The position numbers and the translations under genes are program-made. The notes beneath the pieces were generated by a model. The model searched no databases. It saw only the letters and a list, made by a program, of their open reading frames with translations, and had not been told where the DNA came from. Below are positions 1-10,825 of a stretch of 64,000 bases of DNA, one piece after another. The stretch spans positions 1,302,001 to 1,366,000 of the forward strand of contig JAEILZ010000008.1 of the NCBI GenBank assembly GCA_018873225.1. Reading direction: 5' to 3'. This stretch comes from [Phialemoniopsis] sp. UDSM-2020 (taxonomy: Eukaryota > Ascomycota > Sordariomycetes > Thyridiales > Thyridiaceae). Every line of letters begins with the position of its first letter. Position 1 is the stretch's first letter.

Positions 1-1482
1 GGGGACCCTGCCAAGTAATCTCGTTAGAACAAGCTTCGCGTGGAAACTTGGCATTGGTAGGCAAAATCACGCAACATGCGGGGGGCACTGTTGCAGACCC
101 TTGCCCCGTAGTGAAACTAAGGCTGGCTTGGCTCAGGGTTCAAATCTTACTCCTCGCTCCGACAGCCGTCTGCCCCACCGGACTGGGGTATTGATGGATG
201 TCAACGGGGAGTCAGTACCCGATAAAGGCTGGCTCTCGAGTGCTTGTTTTTAATTAGTGCTGTTGGGGAATAACACCCTCTGAAAACACGGCACAAAGAC
301 ATGGCGAAGAATACGAGTGGTAGCACATGGAGCATAAGACCTCAACGTGGGTTGTTCCATGGCTGGCTTGAAATCCCCACAAACGCTACACGATGCCAAT
401 CAGGCTGAGGGTCTATTAGTCATCTCATCCTGGGGACTGTGTGTTGGCGACCTGTTTTCAAGCTCAGGGCTGGAATTTAGTATATTTGTGAGACAAGGCC
501 GTGATCGCCAGCTCGTCGATGGCGGCCTAAACTTTGCCACGTGGATGCAATGCTGGTTTGCCATAACAGTAAATGTACGCCCGGCTACGCTGCGGAGGGA
601 ACCTGCGAAAAATCACTAAAACGTTAGAAGGCTTGACATGGAAATCCAGTACTTTTGTCGGCTCGGCTCGGGCCATGTTACGAGTTCCCAGCCTCCAGAT
701 GACCGCCATGCCCCTTCAGCTTTGCTGCACTTCTTCACAAGTTTACCAATTGGGAGGACACCTTAATCATTTTCAAGCCATCTTTTCTTAACAGAAGAAA
801 CTGACTACTCATTTTACCATGCAGTGTTACCGTTACCTGTTCTATGTATGGCTAGCGAAAAGCTACATGACCAGCACTGAGCAACTGCACGAACACCCAA
901 ATCAACACCATCGCCTAATGGCCCTCCCATGATCCATAATGCAGAACACCTGTTGGCTCAAATATGGCTTTGATGCCTCCGTAGTTTGCCACCAGCATGC
1001 ATCGCCCCAAGCTTGACTCGTTTGCGACTAGTTCGCCGTTTGCCTTTCTCTACCGCGATTCGTTCTTTACGATGCTGGACAAGAAGTGCTGTTTCAGAGT
1101 CAACCTCATGTCACGACATTGGTAGCTGCTCTGCAGCTGGTCCAAGAGACGCGGTCTCGCCCCCGCGACCAAGAAGGTTCTGACAGCTGTGTTAGGCATA
1201 CTTTGAACATGCAATTATGATGAGGCTCAATAGCAAAATCTGTTCACCTCTCCGTCGTGTAGAGCTCCGCGGTCTCTTGATAGTTTGGTTCACATGCTTT
1301 CACTCGTTGAGCCTTGTGTTTTGTTTAACTCACTTCAGTCCACCACTGTATAATATCTACGGGCGCAGCATTTTCTCATCATGTTTCATCGAGAATATTG
1401 CTGTTCCCTAATGACCAGTGATTAAAGTTGCTTACCGTCCCACATCATTCCAAGCATCCCCTTACTCGGTATCGTTTTGGAC
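1..1482. other. Left-edge intergenic sequence
   Basis: No convincing gene. Open frames here are short, mostly lack ATG starts and show no recognisable domain. A T-arm-like stretch near 140-165 does not extend to a tRNA fold. Confidence 0.5.
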
Positions 1483-2625
1483 ATGGCAGCTGTTGCACTC
1501 CTCGGCCTCGGCGTCATCGCCGATGCCATCCAGATCTTCAGTTTCATCGGTGGCATCTTCGGCGGGAGCCAAAGCTCTGACGTCGCGACTCGCGAAGGCA
1601 ACGTGCGCATCTGCGCAGGCTTGGACGGCGCAAAGCTTGCAAACGGAGCGGGCAGGGTGGCCGAAGTAGGACTACTCTCCACTCCCGCCTCTCTTTGAGC
1701 TCGCTCTATCCTCGTATCGCTAACAACTAATTGTTTAGATTCAGCTCTTCAATGCAAATCTGAAGCTGAGGCAAGTTCTTGATGGGAAAGACGTCCCGGA
1801 CGGCGGCTTCAACGACTGGACGTTTACGGACCCGGACAACCAGCAGATTCCAGGCATCGTCATCGCCAACGACAACGACGCCGTGTGTGTCTCGTACGTG
1901 ACTATGACCTGGCCGGATGGCAGCAAGTATGCCTGGCTGGGCGACTGGGGTTGGGTATGCGGCTTGGCGTGGACCTACGGCAATATCTACGTGAGTCCAA
2001 TGTTAGCCTCCTGTTGCGTTGAACACATAACTAACACCACCAACTTCGTGGTCTAGGTTGACAAAGATAACTAGTAAGTTAAAAGCCCCATTTTGCCCTA
2101 TCCTCATACTTCTCAGTAAGCAAGACGCTAACATGCGTTGTGTTCCCCAGTAAGCCGCGATGCACCTGGATAGACAGAGACCACACCAACGAAGCCGGCC
2201 GCCCGCGACCCGAGGCCATCTGGATCCACTTCCCAACCTTCACCGACACAGGACTCAAGGGCAAGAACGCTACGACCGTCTGCGGCAACGGCTTCAACGC
2301 CAAGGAAAATCTGTCGGACGACAAGTGGATGATGGCTCGGGGTGCCGTTGACGACAAGAAGACGAAGTGGGCCGACAGACGCCTCGTTGTGAGCTCCGAG
2401 CCGGCACACAACGCGACGGAACTCTGTCTCAGCCCGACGTCGTGGGGCCCCGACTTTGTATCGCTGTATGAGAACGTCTTCTGCGACATGACCACTCGCG
2501 AGATCCTCCTGCTTTGCGGAGAAGATCTAACGATAGACTGCTACACTGTTCCTGGTACGGGCACTTTGTCCCGGCGCGGCGAGGAACCGTACAAGGACTA
2601 CAGAGAGGTAATCAGCTGGGAGTGA
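1483..2625 (+). CDS. Unknown fungal protein with hydrophobic N-terminus (4 exons)
   Basis: I do not recognise this 308-residue protein. Exons read 1483-1665, 1739-1990, 2057-2073 and 2151-2625; all three introns are GT-AG and all phases agree. The ATG at 1483 starts a hydrophobic segment of about 28 residues (AVALLGLG, then QIFSFIGGIFGG), which could be a signal peptide or membrane anchor. The rest is polar and rich in Trp, Asp and Asn, with cysteines spread through the C-terminal half, as in many secreted fungal proteins. Exon 3 is only 17 nt, yet the codon split across it restores an uninterrupted frame, which supports the model. Its neighbour is a regulator/reductase pair on the right, with no obvious link. 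Function is unknown; the gene structure is well supported. Confidence 0.75.
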
Positions 2626-2882
2626 GTGTTGTGATCTCATGTCGATGGACGATAATCTGCACAGAGTAATATGGCGTGATAGCTTCAAGATCTTTTCATT
2701 TAGTGAAGTGAAGGTTGGATCCAATGACTACGGCGGTACCCTCCTTACAATACCTTTGCTATTCCGTCTTGAAAAGGTGACGCACAAGTCTGATCATCAC
2801 GGATATCAGCACCTAGTTACTTAAATTGCACCTGAATTGAATCATTGTGCTGTAATATTCTTGACGTGGCGAAGATCTTCAG

Positions 2883-4042
2883 TCATACGACTAATGATGT
2901 TGGTGTCAAAATCGCTAGAAGGCCGTATTCCTCAGCGACCTTGCGGTCTTGCAACTGAGCAAAAGAGAACAGACGCTGATAGCTTTCCCTTTCGTCCCGA
3001 TCCAGCAAGCCCAGTTGGTTCTTGGACAGAAGCTCCATCTTCCGGGATGCGTTGGTAACAAGCATGACGTACGACCGATGGTCCTCAAGCATCTGTGCGA
3101 ACACGGCCATGAACAATAACGCCTGGACATCCTCCACCGCTGCAGGCTGCAAAATCAGGTCTGACAGCACCAAAGTCGCGTTTTTGTAATAACTCTTGAC
3201 AACGTGATCGTACTCCTGCTCTGAACCCTGCGCCGTTTTGAGGTACAGAGCCATGGCGATCCAAATGCTCACGATGGCCCATCGGGCTGGGCTACCCGCA
3301 GGTTGTGTGGCGCTCGCCACTTGTTGTTCCTCGCTGAGCCTATCGAGGGTGGCGCGGTCGAAGATCTGGCACTGCTTTGCTATCTCGTCGTAGGTGTTCC
3401 CGACCATGTATCTGAATGCGTCTTGCGACACTAGAGCAGTAAACCCCTCGGGTGTCTTTTGGTCTTCTTGCGCTGCCCGCTTCAACCACCCTAGAGTCTC
3501 ATATGTGCCTTTTGGGTCGAGCAGTATTGGATAACTATGTCTTAGGCGTGATTGAAGCGCCTGCGCATGCGTAGAGGCCGGGCTGTGGATGTCGGTGCTT
3601 GCCATATCTCCGAGTCGGGCCTGCGTCTCCGGCTGTTGATCCTCGCTCTGAGGAACTCTGGAACTGCTTTCCACGCATTAGTGTGGAGTTATCGAAAGCC
3701 GAAGTGCAAAGACGATTCAAAGTACCTTTTCTTACCAAGGCCTCGCATTTTGCGTACGGCCCGGTACTCACAGGGCAGGTTGCCATCGACACACCTGGAG
3801 CATTCGGGTACGGCGCCATCGCAAGCAACCTTTCGTGATCGACAACGTGTACAAGCCTGGGAAGTATTTGAATCATTTGTTAGACACAATACCTTCGCAA
3901 TGAGATGACTCTTCGTAAGAAAAGCTGTCCTGTCGTCCAGGGATCAAGAAAAGAGACCTTGGAACGCTACCTGGAACACTTTCTTCCGGGATTGCCGCGC
4001 GCTGTCAGGAGACTGCTGCTGATGATCAATACTTCTAGTCAT
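2883..4042 (-). CDS. Zn2Cys6 (C6) transcription factor, short form
   Basis: Three exons on the minus strand (4042-3971, 3856-3726, 3663-2883) give 327 residues. The splice between exons 1 and 2 places a basic run (RQSRKK) just before the zinc cluster, which reads CTRC-x6-C-x6-C-x2-C-x6-C (ACTRCRSRK, then DGAVPECSRC, then LPC). The start at 4042 was chosen because no ATG opens the zinc-cluster exon itself, while an exon with a good donor and an in-phase ATG lies just upstream. The C-terminal 250 residues are helical and resemble the middle region of fungal binuclear-cluster regulators, but the protein is short for the family (usually 500-900). The second donor (GTACTT) is weak, so that junction is less certain. 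It is divergent from the NmrA-like gene and may regulate it; that is inference. Confidence 0.75.
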
Positions 4043-4567
4043 CGCGAGAGCAACTCTCTCTGATCACCACTAAAAGTGTACTGCTTAACAAATATTGGCT
4101 GGCCGAAGTAAAGCCCGGCTTCAAATGTTGGAATCAATCTCGGAATCAAAATTGGTGTATTTGTCAGGTTTGGCGGGCTTGGCTGACAGGCCGCTTGGCC
4201 GAATCGAGCCAAGCGTAACACGAGGACTCAATCATTCGTTCCTGCCAAGAAGTATTCTGGCTCATTTCAGGCGAGAAACCGCCCTGCAAGTTCAATTGGG
4301 GTACCTGGTTCGGCAGACAAAACTTTGGTCCCCTGCCGTCTTGATCAAACAACACCTTGAAATTGATTCCGAGCATCGATTTGAAAGCACCAATTACCCA
4401 GGCATAGGTGCTTTATATATGCGGTTATGAAAATTCAGAGAGATTGACTTGCCTATATAATGGCGTGCTTCTCCATGTTTTCTGGGTTCTTTTCCATCTC
4501 CCATCAACGACAGACTTTTTCAACCTTTTGAATCCTCAGACCAGTCAATTGACCTGTTGTATGCAAG
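4043..4567. promoter_or_regulatory. Shared divergent promoter, C6 regulator / NmrA-like gene
   Basis: This 525-bp space separates two start codons pointing away from each other. TATA-like sequences lie near 4411 (TTTATATAT) and 4452 (CCTATATAAT) on the side of the NmrA-like gene. Several CGG/CCG triplets occur, but no clear palindromic C6 site stands out. Shared control is inferred from layout only. Confidence 0.4.
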
Positions 4568-5702
4568 ATGGTTGTCGTAGCAGTTGCCGGTGGTACCGGC
4601 GCCGTTGGTCGCAACATCGTCGAAGCCCTTGTGGCTCAAAAGAAGCATGAAGTCATCATCCTGAGTCGCACGGTAGGTCAGGTCTATCTCGATATTGCCA
4701 CCTATCTTGTCAGCTAACGACGGCCAGGCGGATGCTGCAAAGGAAAAGGAGCTCGGCGTCCGCATCATCGCAACGGACTACAACGATGTGTCGACCCTGA
4801 CCAAGACACTCGAGGACAACAATGTCCACACCGTGATCTCGACGCTATTCATGATGCCCAGTGCTGGAGGGCCCTTGGAGCCGAACCTCATCCGCGCTGC
4901 CGACGCTTCCAAGACAACTAGGCGCATGATTGCCAGCGAGTTTGGGTTCCCGCAGCACGAAGAGTGAGCCGCGCCCTACATGCACGGCCCTGTCAATCAA
5001 ATACTAACCATTCCATGCACAGGGATGCTGACTTGATCTCTCCCATCTCGATGAAACAAGCTTCCCTCCGGGTCCTCGCGACCACCGACAATCTTGAGTG
5101 GACTGTCTTCTACAACGGGTACTTTATGGACTATCTGGGCCTGCCGAACCTCCCGTCCTACCTGTCTCCGCACGTCATGCTCATCGACATGGTCGAGAAT
5201 GCGGCCAGTATCCCGGGCGACGGCCATACGCCCGTCACATTCACCCATTCTTCCGATGTGGGCAAGTTTGTGGCGGCCAGTATGGACCTGAACAAGTGGG
5301 AGCGAGTGAGCGTTGTCATTGGCGACAAGCTCACGCTGAATGAGGTGGTCAGCTTAGCCGAGGACGCAAAGGGTAAGTCAAAAATGCGCATCGCGTGTCC
5401 CGCCAGACGAATGATCATCTTGCTAAGCCCGAGGGAAATCAGGGACCAAGTTCAAAGTTTCATACGACGACGTCGAGAAATTGAAGAAAGCTCAGGCGAC
5501 GGAGCTGCCATCGCAGGCATCGGTGTACGCCAGCCTTCCGGCAGATTCCATCCAAGCCATGAGTAGCAGATTTGGACTCTGGGTGGAACGCGGCGATCTG
5601 GACTTGGACGAGAGCTTGGCGCTGAACAAGAAGTTCCCGGATCTGAAGACTGTCAAGCTCAAGGAGCTGCTTGATAAGGCGTGGAAGGCGCAAGGCTCGT
5701 AG
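4568..5702 (+). CDS. NmrA-like / isoflavone-reductase-like NAD(P)-binding protein
   Basis: Four exons (4568-4672, 4728-4963, 5023-5372, 5443-5702) give 316 residues; every intron is GT-AG and every phase agrees. The N-terminus carries the Rossmann dinucleotide motif GGTGAVGR at residues 8-15, followed by a strand ending IILSRT. Such N-termini belong to the NmrA/isoflavone-reductase branch of atypical short-chain dehydrogenases. Further support is the segment ASEFGF near residue 110 and a C-terminal part with DVGKFVAASM, typical of this family. Members act either as NAD(P)H-dependent reductases or as redox-sensing co-repressors; which applies cannot be told here. A Zn2Cys6 regulator is divergent 525 bp upstream, so a small regulated redox unit is plausible. 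Confidence 0.85.
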
Positions 5703-6853
5703 CAGCAGAGAAGCGATAACATCTATTTCGGGAACATCTGGTACCCATATACGTATGTCTCAATCAATGCGATGTCAGGCATGGCACGTACCCACTCGAG
5801 TCCCTCCCGAGTGCGAACGGAGCTGTGGGCCCCATCAAGCCCTTGGTGACAAGATTTCGAAGCCTACGCATTGCAGCCGGCACGCGTAGGATGTTGTAGG
5901 TGATGTGTCAGCGGTCGCTAGAGCTAAATAAAGGAGTCTACCTATCTGCTAAAGTGGTATGCAGATCGAGCTGTCAGCATGTAGACAGCTGCGATGGCTG
6001 CAATTTGCGAGCCTCGCACTCTCTCAGCGATTTCCAGACCGGAATCGGATATAGCCAAAGGGCTGCCCGGAAACCACAATTACGCCGCGGGAACGTAGTT
6101 TGTCATCCCAGTCGGACAATCAGCCCCCAGCACAGTCCTTTCAAGTGTGCATGTTTGGGCTTTCTAAGCATGACACTTTTATGGAACAATCTCGACGAAA
6201 AGCGTGGCAATGCCAAGGAATTCCAAAAGCGGTCAAAATGTCAGCCATGATTCCGTAAATGGCAATTTTGTCAGCGGTGTCGTCGAAAGACACTCTGGGG
6301 CTTGGGGGGACCCATGAATAGCTTCTAAAAGACAGCGGTAGTGTGGACCCTAAATGCTTCCCGTGCCTCCCTCTAATGCTAGCTAACGTTACGATGTGGA
6401 GACTCCGTTGGAGGGAAGATTCCTCCGAGACGGACGGAGCACGTTATCGCTGCTGCACCACTCGATGCCTGAGTCGTGCACCCAGGGAAATTGTCCGGAC
6501 AGCGAATTTGCTCCCTTTCGTTCACACAAACGGCGCATTATGCCTTTGAATTCGTTCCCTCAACTGCCCTGTCCGCGTGGGCTCCGATCCCGAGTGGCAC
6601 AGCTCCAAGACGTGCCGACCGCTAGCAACGGATCAGCTTGGCCGTGAACACGAACTGTTGACACCTTACTTCCTATACTTGGAGCACCATCTATAAAATG
6701 TCTTCGTCCCCGTTGGCAATCATGGCCATGTTTCTCATGATGCCCTATCTTCCACCCTGACGAAAAGCCTCTAACCCTGAGTACCCAAGTACCCTATATC
6801 TACCAATCCACTCCCGATACCAAGATACACCAACCTCGAGACCGACAGACACA
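5703..6853. other. Intergenic, no gene seen
   Basis: About 1.15 kb with only short open frames lacking domains. The last part should hold the promoter of the dehydrogenase at 6854; a TATA-like CTATAAAATG lies near 6692. Confidence 0.5.
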
Positions 6854-7750
6854 ATGACCGCCGGAAAGCGCACAGTCCTCATCACAGGCTGCTCAGAAGG
6901 CGGCCTCGGCGACGCCCTCTCCCGCGAGCTGCACTCCCGGGGCTGGCGCGTCTTCGCCACGGCCCGCAACCCAGCCAAGCTCACCAAGCTCGCCGCCGAC
7001 ACGGGCATCGAGACCCTCGTCCTCGACGTCCTCGACGCCGCCTCCATCGCCGCCTGTTCCAAGCAAGTGCACGAAAAGACGGGCGGCACGCTCGACATGC
7101 TCATCAACAACTCCGGCGGCGGCTACTCGATGCCCCTGCTCGACATCGACTACGCCCAGGCCCGCGCCTGCTTCGAGCTCAACTTCTGGAGCGTCCTGCA
7201 GGTCATCCAGGCCTTTGCGCCCCTGCTGATCGAGTCAGGGCGGCAGAAGCGCGGCCCCACCATCGTCAACAATACCTCGGGGCTGAGCGTCGTGCCCTGG
7301 CCGCTGTCGGGCATCTACAACACGAGCAAGGCGGCGCTGGCCATGCTCTCCGACACTTTCCGCCTCGAGCTCGAGCCCTTTGGCGTCAACGTCGTCGACC
7401 TCAAGACGGGCGGCGTCAAGAGCAACTTCTTCGCCAACCAGGAAGGGGGCAACTACCCGACCTTGCCCGAGGACAGCGTCTACAACGTCGCCAAGAAGGA
7501 GGTCGAGGTCATCATGAGCGGCGTCGAGCAGGACAAGGTCAAGATGGACAGCCAGACGTGGGCGAAGCGCACCGTCAACGACATCACCAAGAGCACGCCG
7601 CCCATCCGGTCGTGGCGCGGCACCAAGGGCAGCATGGCGTGGCTGGCGACGTGCATCCCCTGGTCGTGGTACGTCGGGAACCTGCTGAAGTCGGGCGCGA
7701 TGGATGTGGTCAAGAAGAACTGGCAGGCCAAGGTTGCCAACAAGGCTTAG
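6854..7750 (+). CDS. Short-chain dehydrogenase/reductase, AYR1-like
   Basis: Single-exon gene of 298 residues. The N-terminus has a β-strand VLITG followed by CSEGGLGDAL, matching the classical SDR cofactor motif TGxxxGxG. NNSGGG (near residue 87) is the structural NNAG-like motif, and the catalytic Ser and YNTSK (near 155) follow in order. The arrangement, length, the CSEGGxG variant and a hydrophobic tail segment (MAWLATCIPWSWYVGNLL) recall the 1-acyl-dihydroxyacetone-phosphate reductase branch (yeast Ayr1 type), which acts at ER and lipid-droplet membranes using NADPH. Substrate is inferred only from similarity of style. The third codon position is very GC-rich, which creates long antisense open frames that are shadows. 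Confidence 0.88.
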   Translation: MTAGKRTVLITGCSEGGLGDALSRELHSRGWRVFATARNPAKLTKLAADTGIETLVLDVLDAASIAACSKQVHEKTGGTLDMLINNSGGGYSMPLLDIDYAQARACFELNFWSVLQVIQAFAPLLIESGRQKRGPTIVNNTSGLSVVPWPLSGIYNTSKAALAMLSDTFRLELEPFGVNVVDLKTGGVKSNFFANQEGGNYPTLPEDSVYNVAKKEVEVIMSGVEQDKVKMDSQTWAKRTVNDITKSTPPIRSWRGTKGSMAWLATCIPWSWYVGNLLKSGAMDVVKKNWQAKVANKA

Positions 7751-8133
7751 ACGCGGACACAGCACAGCGCAGCACAAGTGTATGATGAACGAGCATGATG
7801 AGCGTTTTTGGTAAAGCATTCCTTTGTTATCTGTCGTATGGACAATGTGGGATGAATCATCCTCTCTGTCTTCCATAGCTATTGAACTCGCAGTTGCAAT
7901 AATATCTTCCTTTTGTTCTGTTGTCCGACTCAATCCACATCAAACCAAGTAGCAAATCTGTTGTCTGAACTTAGACCAAGCAAATAGCAATCCAGTGTTC
8001 CATTTCTCTCCATTCAAATAGCAGTTCAGACGTGCAACGACACATCTCATTGAAAATATCATCCTTCAACAGCCAGTTTGTATCTCAGCAACGCTGTTAT
8101 CGATCAGGCACGTTCGTCAACTGTCGGGTAGGT
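7751..8133. other. Convergent intergenic space
   Basis: Short 3' flank between two convergent genes. No extra gene or RNA seen. Confidence 0.5.
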
Positions 8134-9762
8134 CTACTCGACGGGGATGTACGGGCCCCAAGACATCATCTTGAAGACCACCTTCTCGGCATTCTTGACT
8201 GACAGGAGGCGCTCCGCGTACAGCGTGTTGACGAGGTTGAACTGCATGACATCCAAGATGCGAGTGAAGCGCGTGCTCTTAAGGTGATCGGGGTCTCCGG
8301 AGACTTCTCGGAGGGTGAGGTTCGGGTTCCAGACCTGAAACTTGTCGGCTATGTTTTACTTTCGTCAGCAGAGTTGCTCCTGAATGCAGTGCGGACTAAA
8401 AGAGAAATACCAACCTTCAGCCTTGACCCAGCGTCGACCCTCGGGGTCAGCAAAGCTGGCGCGACCTGTAGCGCGGTATCGCCACTCGTTCGACTCGGAG
8501 CGGGAGTGCTCGGGTCTCTTGATCGGGGGAAAGACGAGGTAGACACCCTCAAGGTCAGGGAAGCGCTGCAGGAAGTTGGCGTATCGGCGCATGAGGAGGT
8601 GCAGCGAATGGTCGTGGTCCTGGAAACGCCTGCCACAGCCGACACAACGGGCCTGGCACGGCTCCATGAGGTTGTACTCGCCCTCGGCAACGCAGTAACG
8701 GCCGGGCGGGTTATTCGGAGGTCCCTCGTAAGTCAGCTGCGGGTCAGCATCGTCCTTGGGGAAGTCCGACTCTTCAGGGTGCGGGTCCTCAGTGTTGAAG
8801 TATGTTGCCATCTCGGGGTCGATGAAGAGGCAACGGTCTCTCAGATTCGCGGGAACTTCGAGCGCAATTTTGCGGATTCCATCCTAGTGACTTCCGGCAT
8901 AATCGAGCGCCTTGAAGCACGGGGCCTGTTGGTACTCGTCATCCTTGACGTCCTTGGCGTTTCTGCACCGTAGGGCCCGGTCGAGGAATTTGCAGTAGAA
9001 CAGCTCGTCTTTGGCATTGATTTCCAGTTGCTGGACCGCGAGGCCTCGGTCGGTGTACATCTTGAACATGAATTGGTCATGTTCGCCCAAAGACTCCATC
9101 TTCTGACGCTGAGCGACAGGCGATGCAGTGGTCACGTTGTAGACACGTACGAAGTTAGACTGCAAGTATGGAGGGTAGGTCGGTGTACCATCTTCCTTCG
9201 GGTCTGCGATGGGAAGAGAACCCTCGCATGGTGGAGGCTCGACCACGCCCATCCAGACACGCAATCTGACATTAAGCCAGTGCGCCTGCGGAGCGGACCT
9301 GAAGGGCAATTGGCGAGATTCGTACCGGGAAACGACAACGAAGTTCACGCCGTTCGTCGGCAAGAGCTGCGACACTATTCCGTCGCGCACCTCTTGCGGG
9401 ATCTTGTACTCGATACAGTCGAGGAGTCCCGCATACCACTGGTCCTCGCTCTTGATGCTCGCAGCATCCTCGACAGAAATGCTGGGTGTGTTGCCCGCAA
9501 GTGAACCTGGATAGACGATGTCGACAACGCCATCCTCGTCACCGTCGCCCGACATACACGGAATGCAGCAGGTAACGAGAGCCTTGGCCTTCTTGGCCGC
9601 ATTGATGACCGAGTCGGGAAAAGCGTCAACGATGGCATCAATGATGCCATCAGACGAGACGGAATACGGTGAGGGAGCACGGCGTTGTTGGAGGTACTCA
9701 GGCCATGTCCGAGGACGACTTGGAAGGTAATAACCGCGACTGTCCAGCAGTAATTGATCCAT
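8134..9762 (-). CDS. Unknown conserved-looking gene interrupted by one in-frame TAG
   Basis: Minus-strand frame starting at ATG 9762. The first exon runs to 8415, an intron (donor GTTGGT, acceptor CATAG) follows, and a last exon spans 8348-8134. Total is about 520 codons. The frame is interrupted once, by TAG at codon 293 (8886-8884); the same frame continues on both sides with strong codon bias, so this looks like one gene. I could not find an intron of normal length that removes the TAG and keeps frame: the only in-frame alternative (66 nt, donor GTCAAG) is poor. The protein has no domain I recognise. It is acidic near the N-terminus, has a short Cys pair (CCIPC) near residue 75 and a CVGCG element after the TAG. 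Either it is a recent pseudogene, a read-through gene, or it is corrected by A-to-I editing of UAG to UGG. Confidence 0.6.
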
Positions 9763-10683
9763 AGCTATGGAAGATCGTCGTAGGACTGGGGGTGGTAGTG
9801 ATGGGGATGAAAGAGGAAAGGAAGACACGTTGTGGATGAGATATGTTGGTCAGGAGAGATGCGGGCAGACTTCGCGTAGGATGAAAATAGCAGAATGTGT
9901 GGGTGCGTGTAGGGTTTGAAGATGGTGGGCAGCTCGAGAAGATGACTCTAGGGCTGCCTAGGGCAGTCAAGTCACGAGGTCAGGGGTGTGTGCCGACGTC
10001 AGGCCTGCCAGAAAGGGTAGTCACCAGTTGGAGTTGCAACTCCAGTGACCAGGGGGGCATGTGCCTTGAAGCTGCAGCAGCAACTGACCCGGGGGACAAG
10101 AGCGAAGGGAGTGGCCAAGCATCTAACATTTAGCCCTTGGGCAACGTGTTTGACACTTCAACAAGTTGCCTCAGCTTTACGATCAGCAATATCAACTACG
10201 GACCGGAGTTGGCCACTGCACCTGGTCGACTTCGTGATGGTTCAAGGGGATCATGCCAAGAATCTAGGGGTTGTTTCCTTCCTGAGCTGCCCTGCTGCAC
10301 TCTGGCATGTCCCCTTGCTTTTGACACTTTGCTTCTCAAAGAAGAACGGCAGGGTTCTCAATTGTACTACATCATGACTTCCCCCTTTGACGAAACACCT
10401 TGCTCGGTCCCTCACCAGTGACACTCATCAATATTAACAAACACAGGACCCCGGGTGACCTCTAGGGCTCACAACCGCCGTCTTTGAAGAATTGCCCATC
10501 TTCAGCTCCCACCCTGCGGAATCTCAAGGAACTCCATGAGTCACAAAGGTCAAGTGGCATCATCATCACCACCTCCGTCACCGTCCGGGATGTTTCCGGA
10601 CACTTCTAAGGGAAAAGTGAGGTAGAATTTGGCAGAATTCCGACAGGCTCCGGAACCATCTCTGAGCCTTCGTTTTCGAGGAA
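9763..10683. other. Intergenic, no gene seen
   Basis: Upstream region of the minus-strand gene. Open frames are short and without domains. Confidence 0.45.
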
Positions 10684-10825
10684 ACGTCTATATAAAGGCC
10701 CTCTCCCTCTCCCTCCCCTCCCTCGATCTCTTCCTTTCTCCCTTCATCATCTCTTTTTCCCAATTTTTGATCATCACATTCCAACTTTTCCCTCTCAACC
10801 CCAGCCATCTCAGCCCTATTCCATC
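10684..10825 (+). promoter_or_regulatory. Promoter-like stretch: TATA box plus pyrimidine-rich leader
   Basis: TATATAAAGG at about 10688 is followed by about 60 bp of C/T-rich sequence and then by CCATC(A)TGAGC, with ATG at 10826. This is the layout of strong filamentous-fungal promoters. The frame opened at 10826 (100 codons) has no recognisable product, so the promoter may belong to a decayed or displaced gene at the left edge of the mosaic block. Confidence 0.35.

Noticed and set aside
120..180. tRNA-like GGTTCAAATC stretch near the left edge
   Set aside because: Could not form acceptor, D and anticodon stems around it.
7235..7933. Minus-strand open frame of 232 codons over the short-chain dehydrogenase
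   Set aside because: Shadow caused by GC-rich third positions of the real + strand gene; Arg/Ala/Asp/Leu-rich with no domain.
8833..8937. An intron hiding the in-frame TAG
   Set aside because: Candidate introns of 52 nt either shift the frame or use weak signals; the in-frame 66-nt option has donor GTCAAG. Left open as unproven but not preferred.
8284..8973. Plus-strand open frame of 229 codons
   Set aside because: Antisense to the minus-strand gene at 8134-9762, whose exons, introns and phases are consistent.
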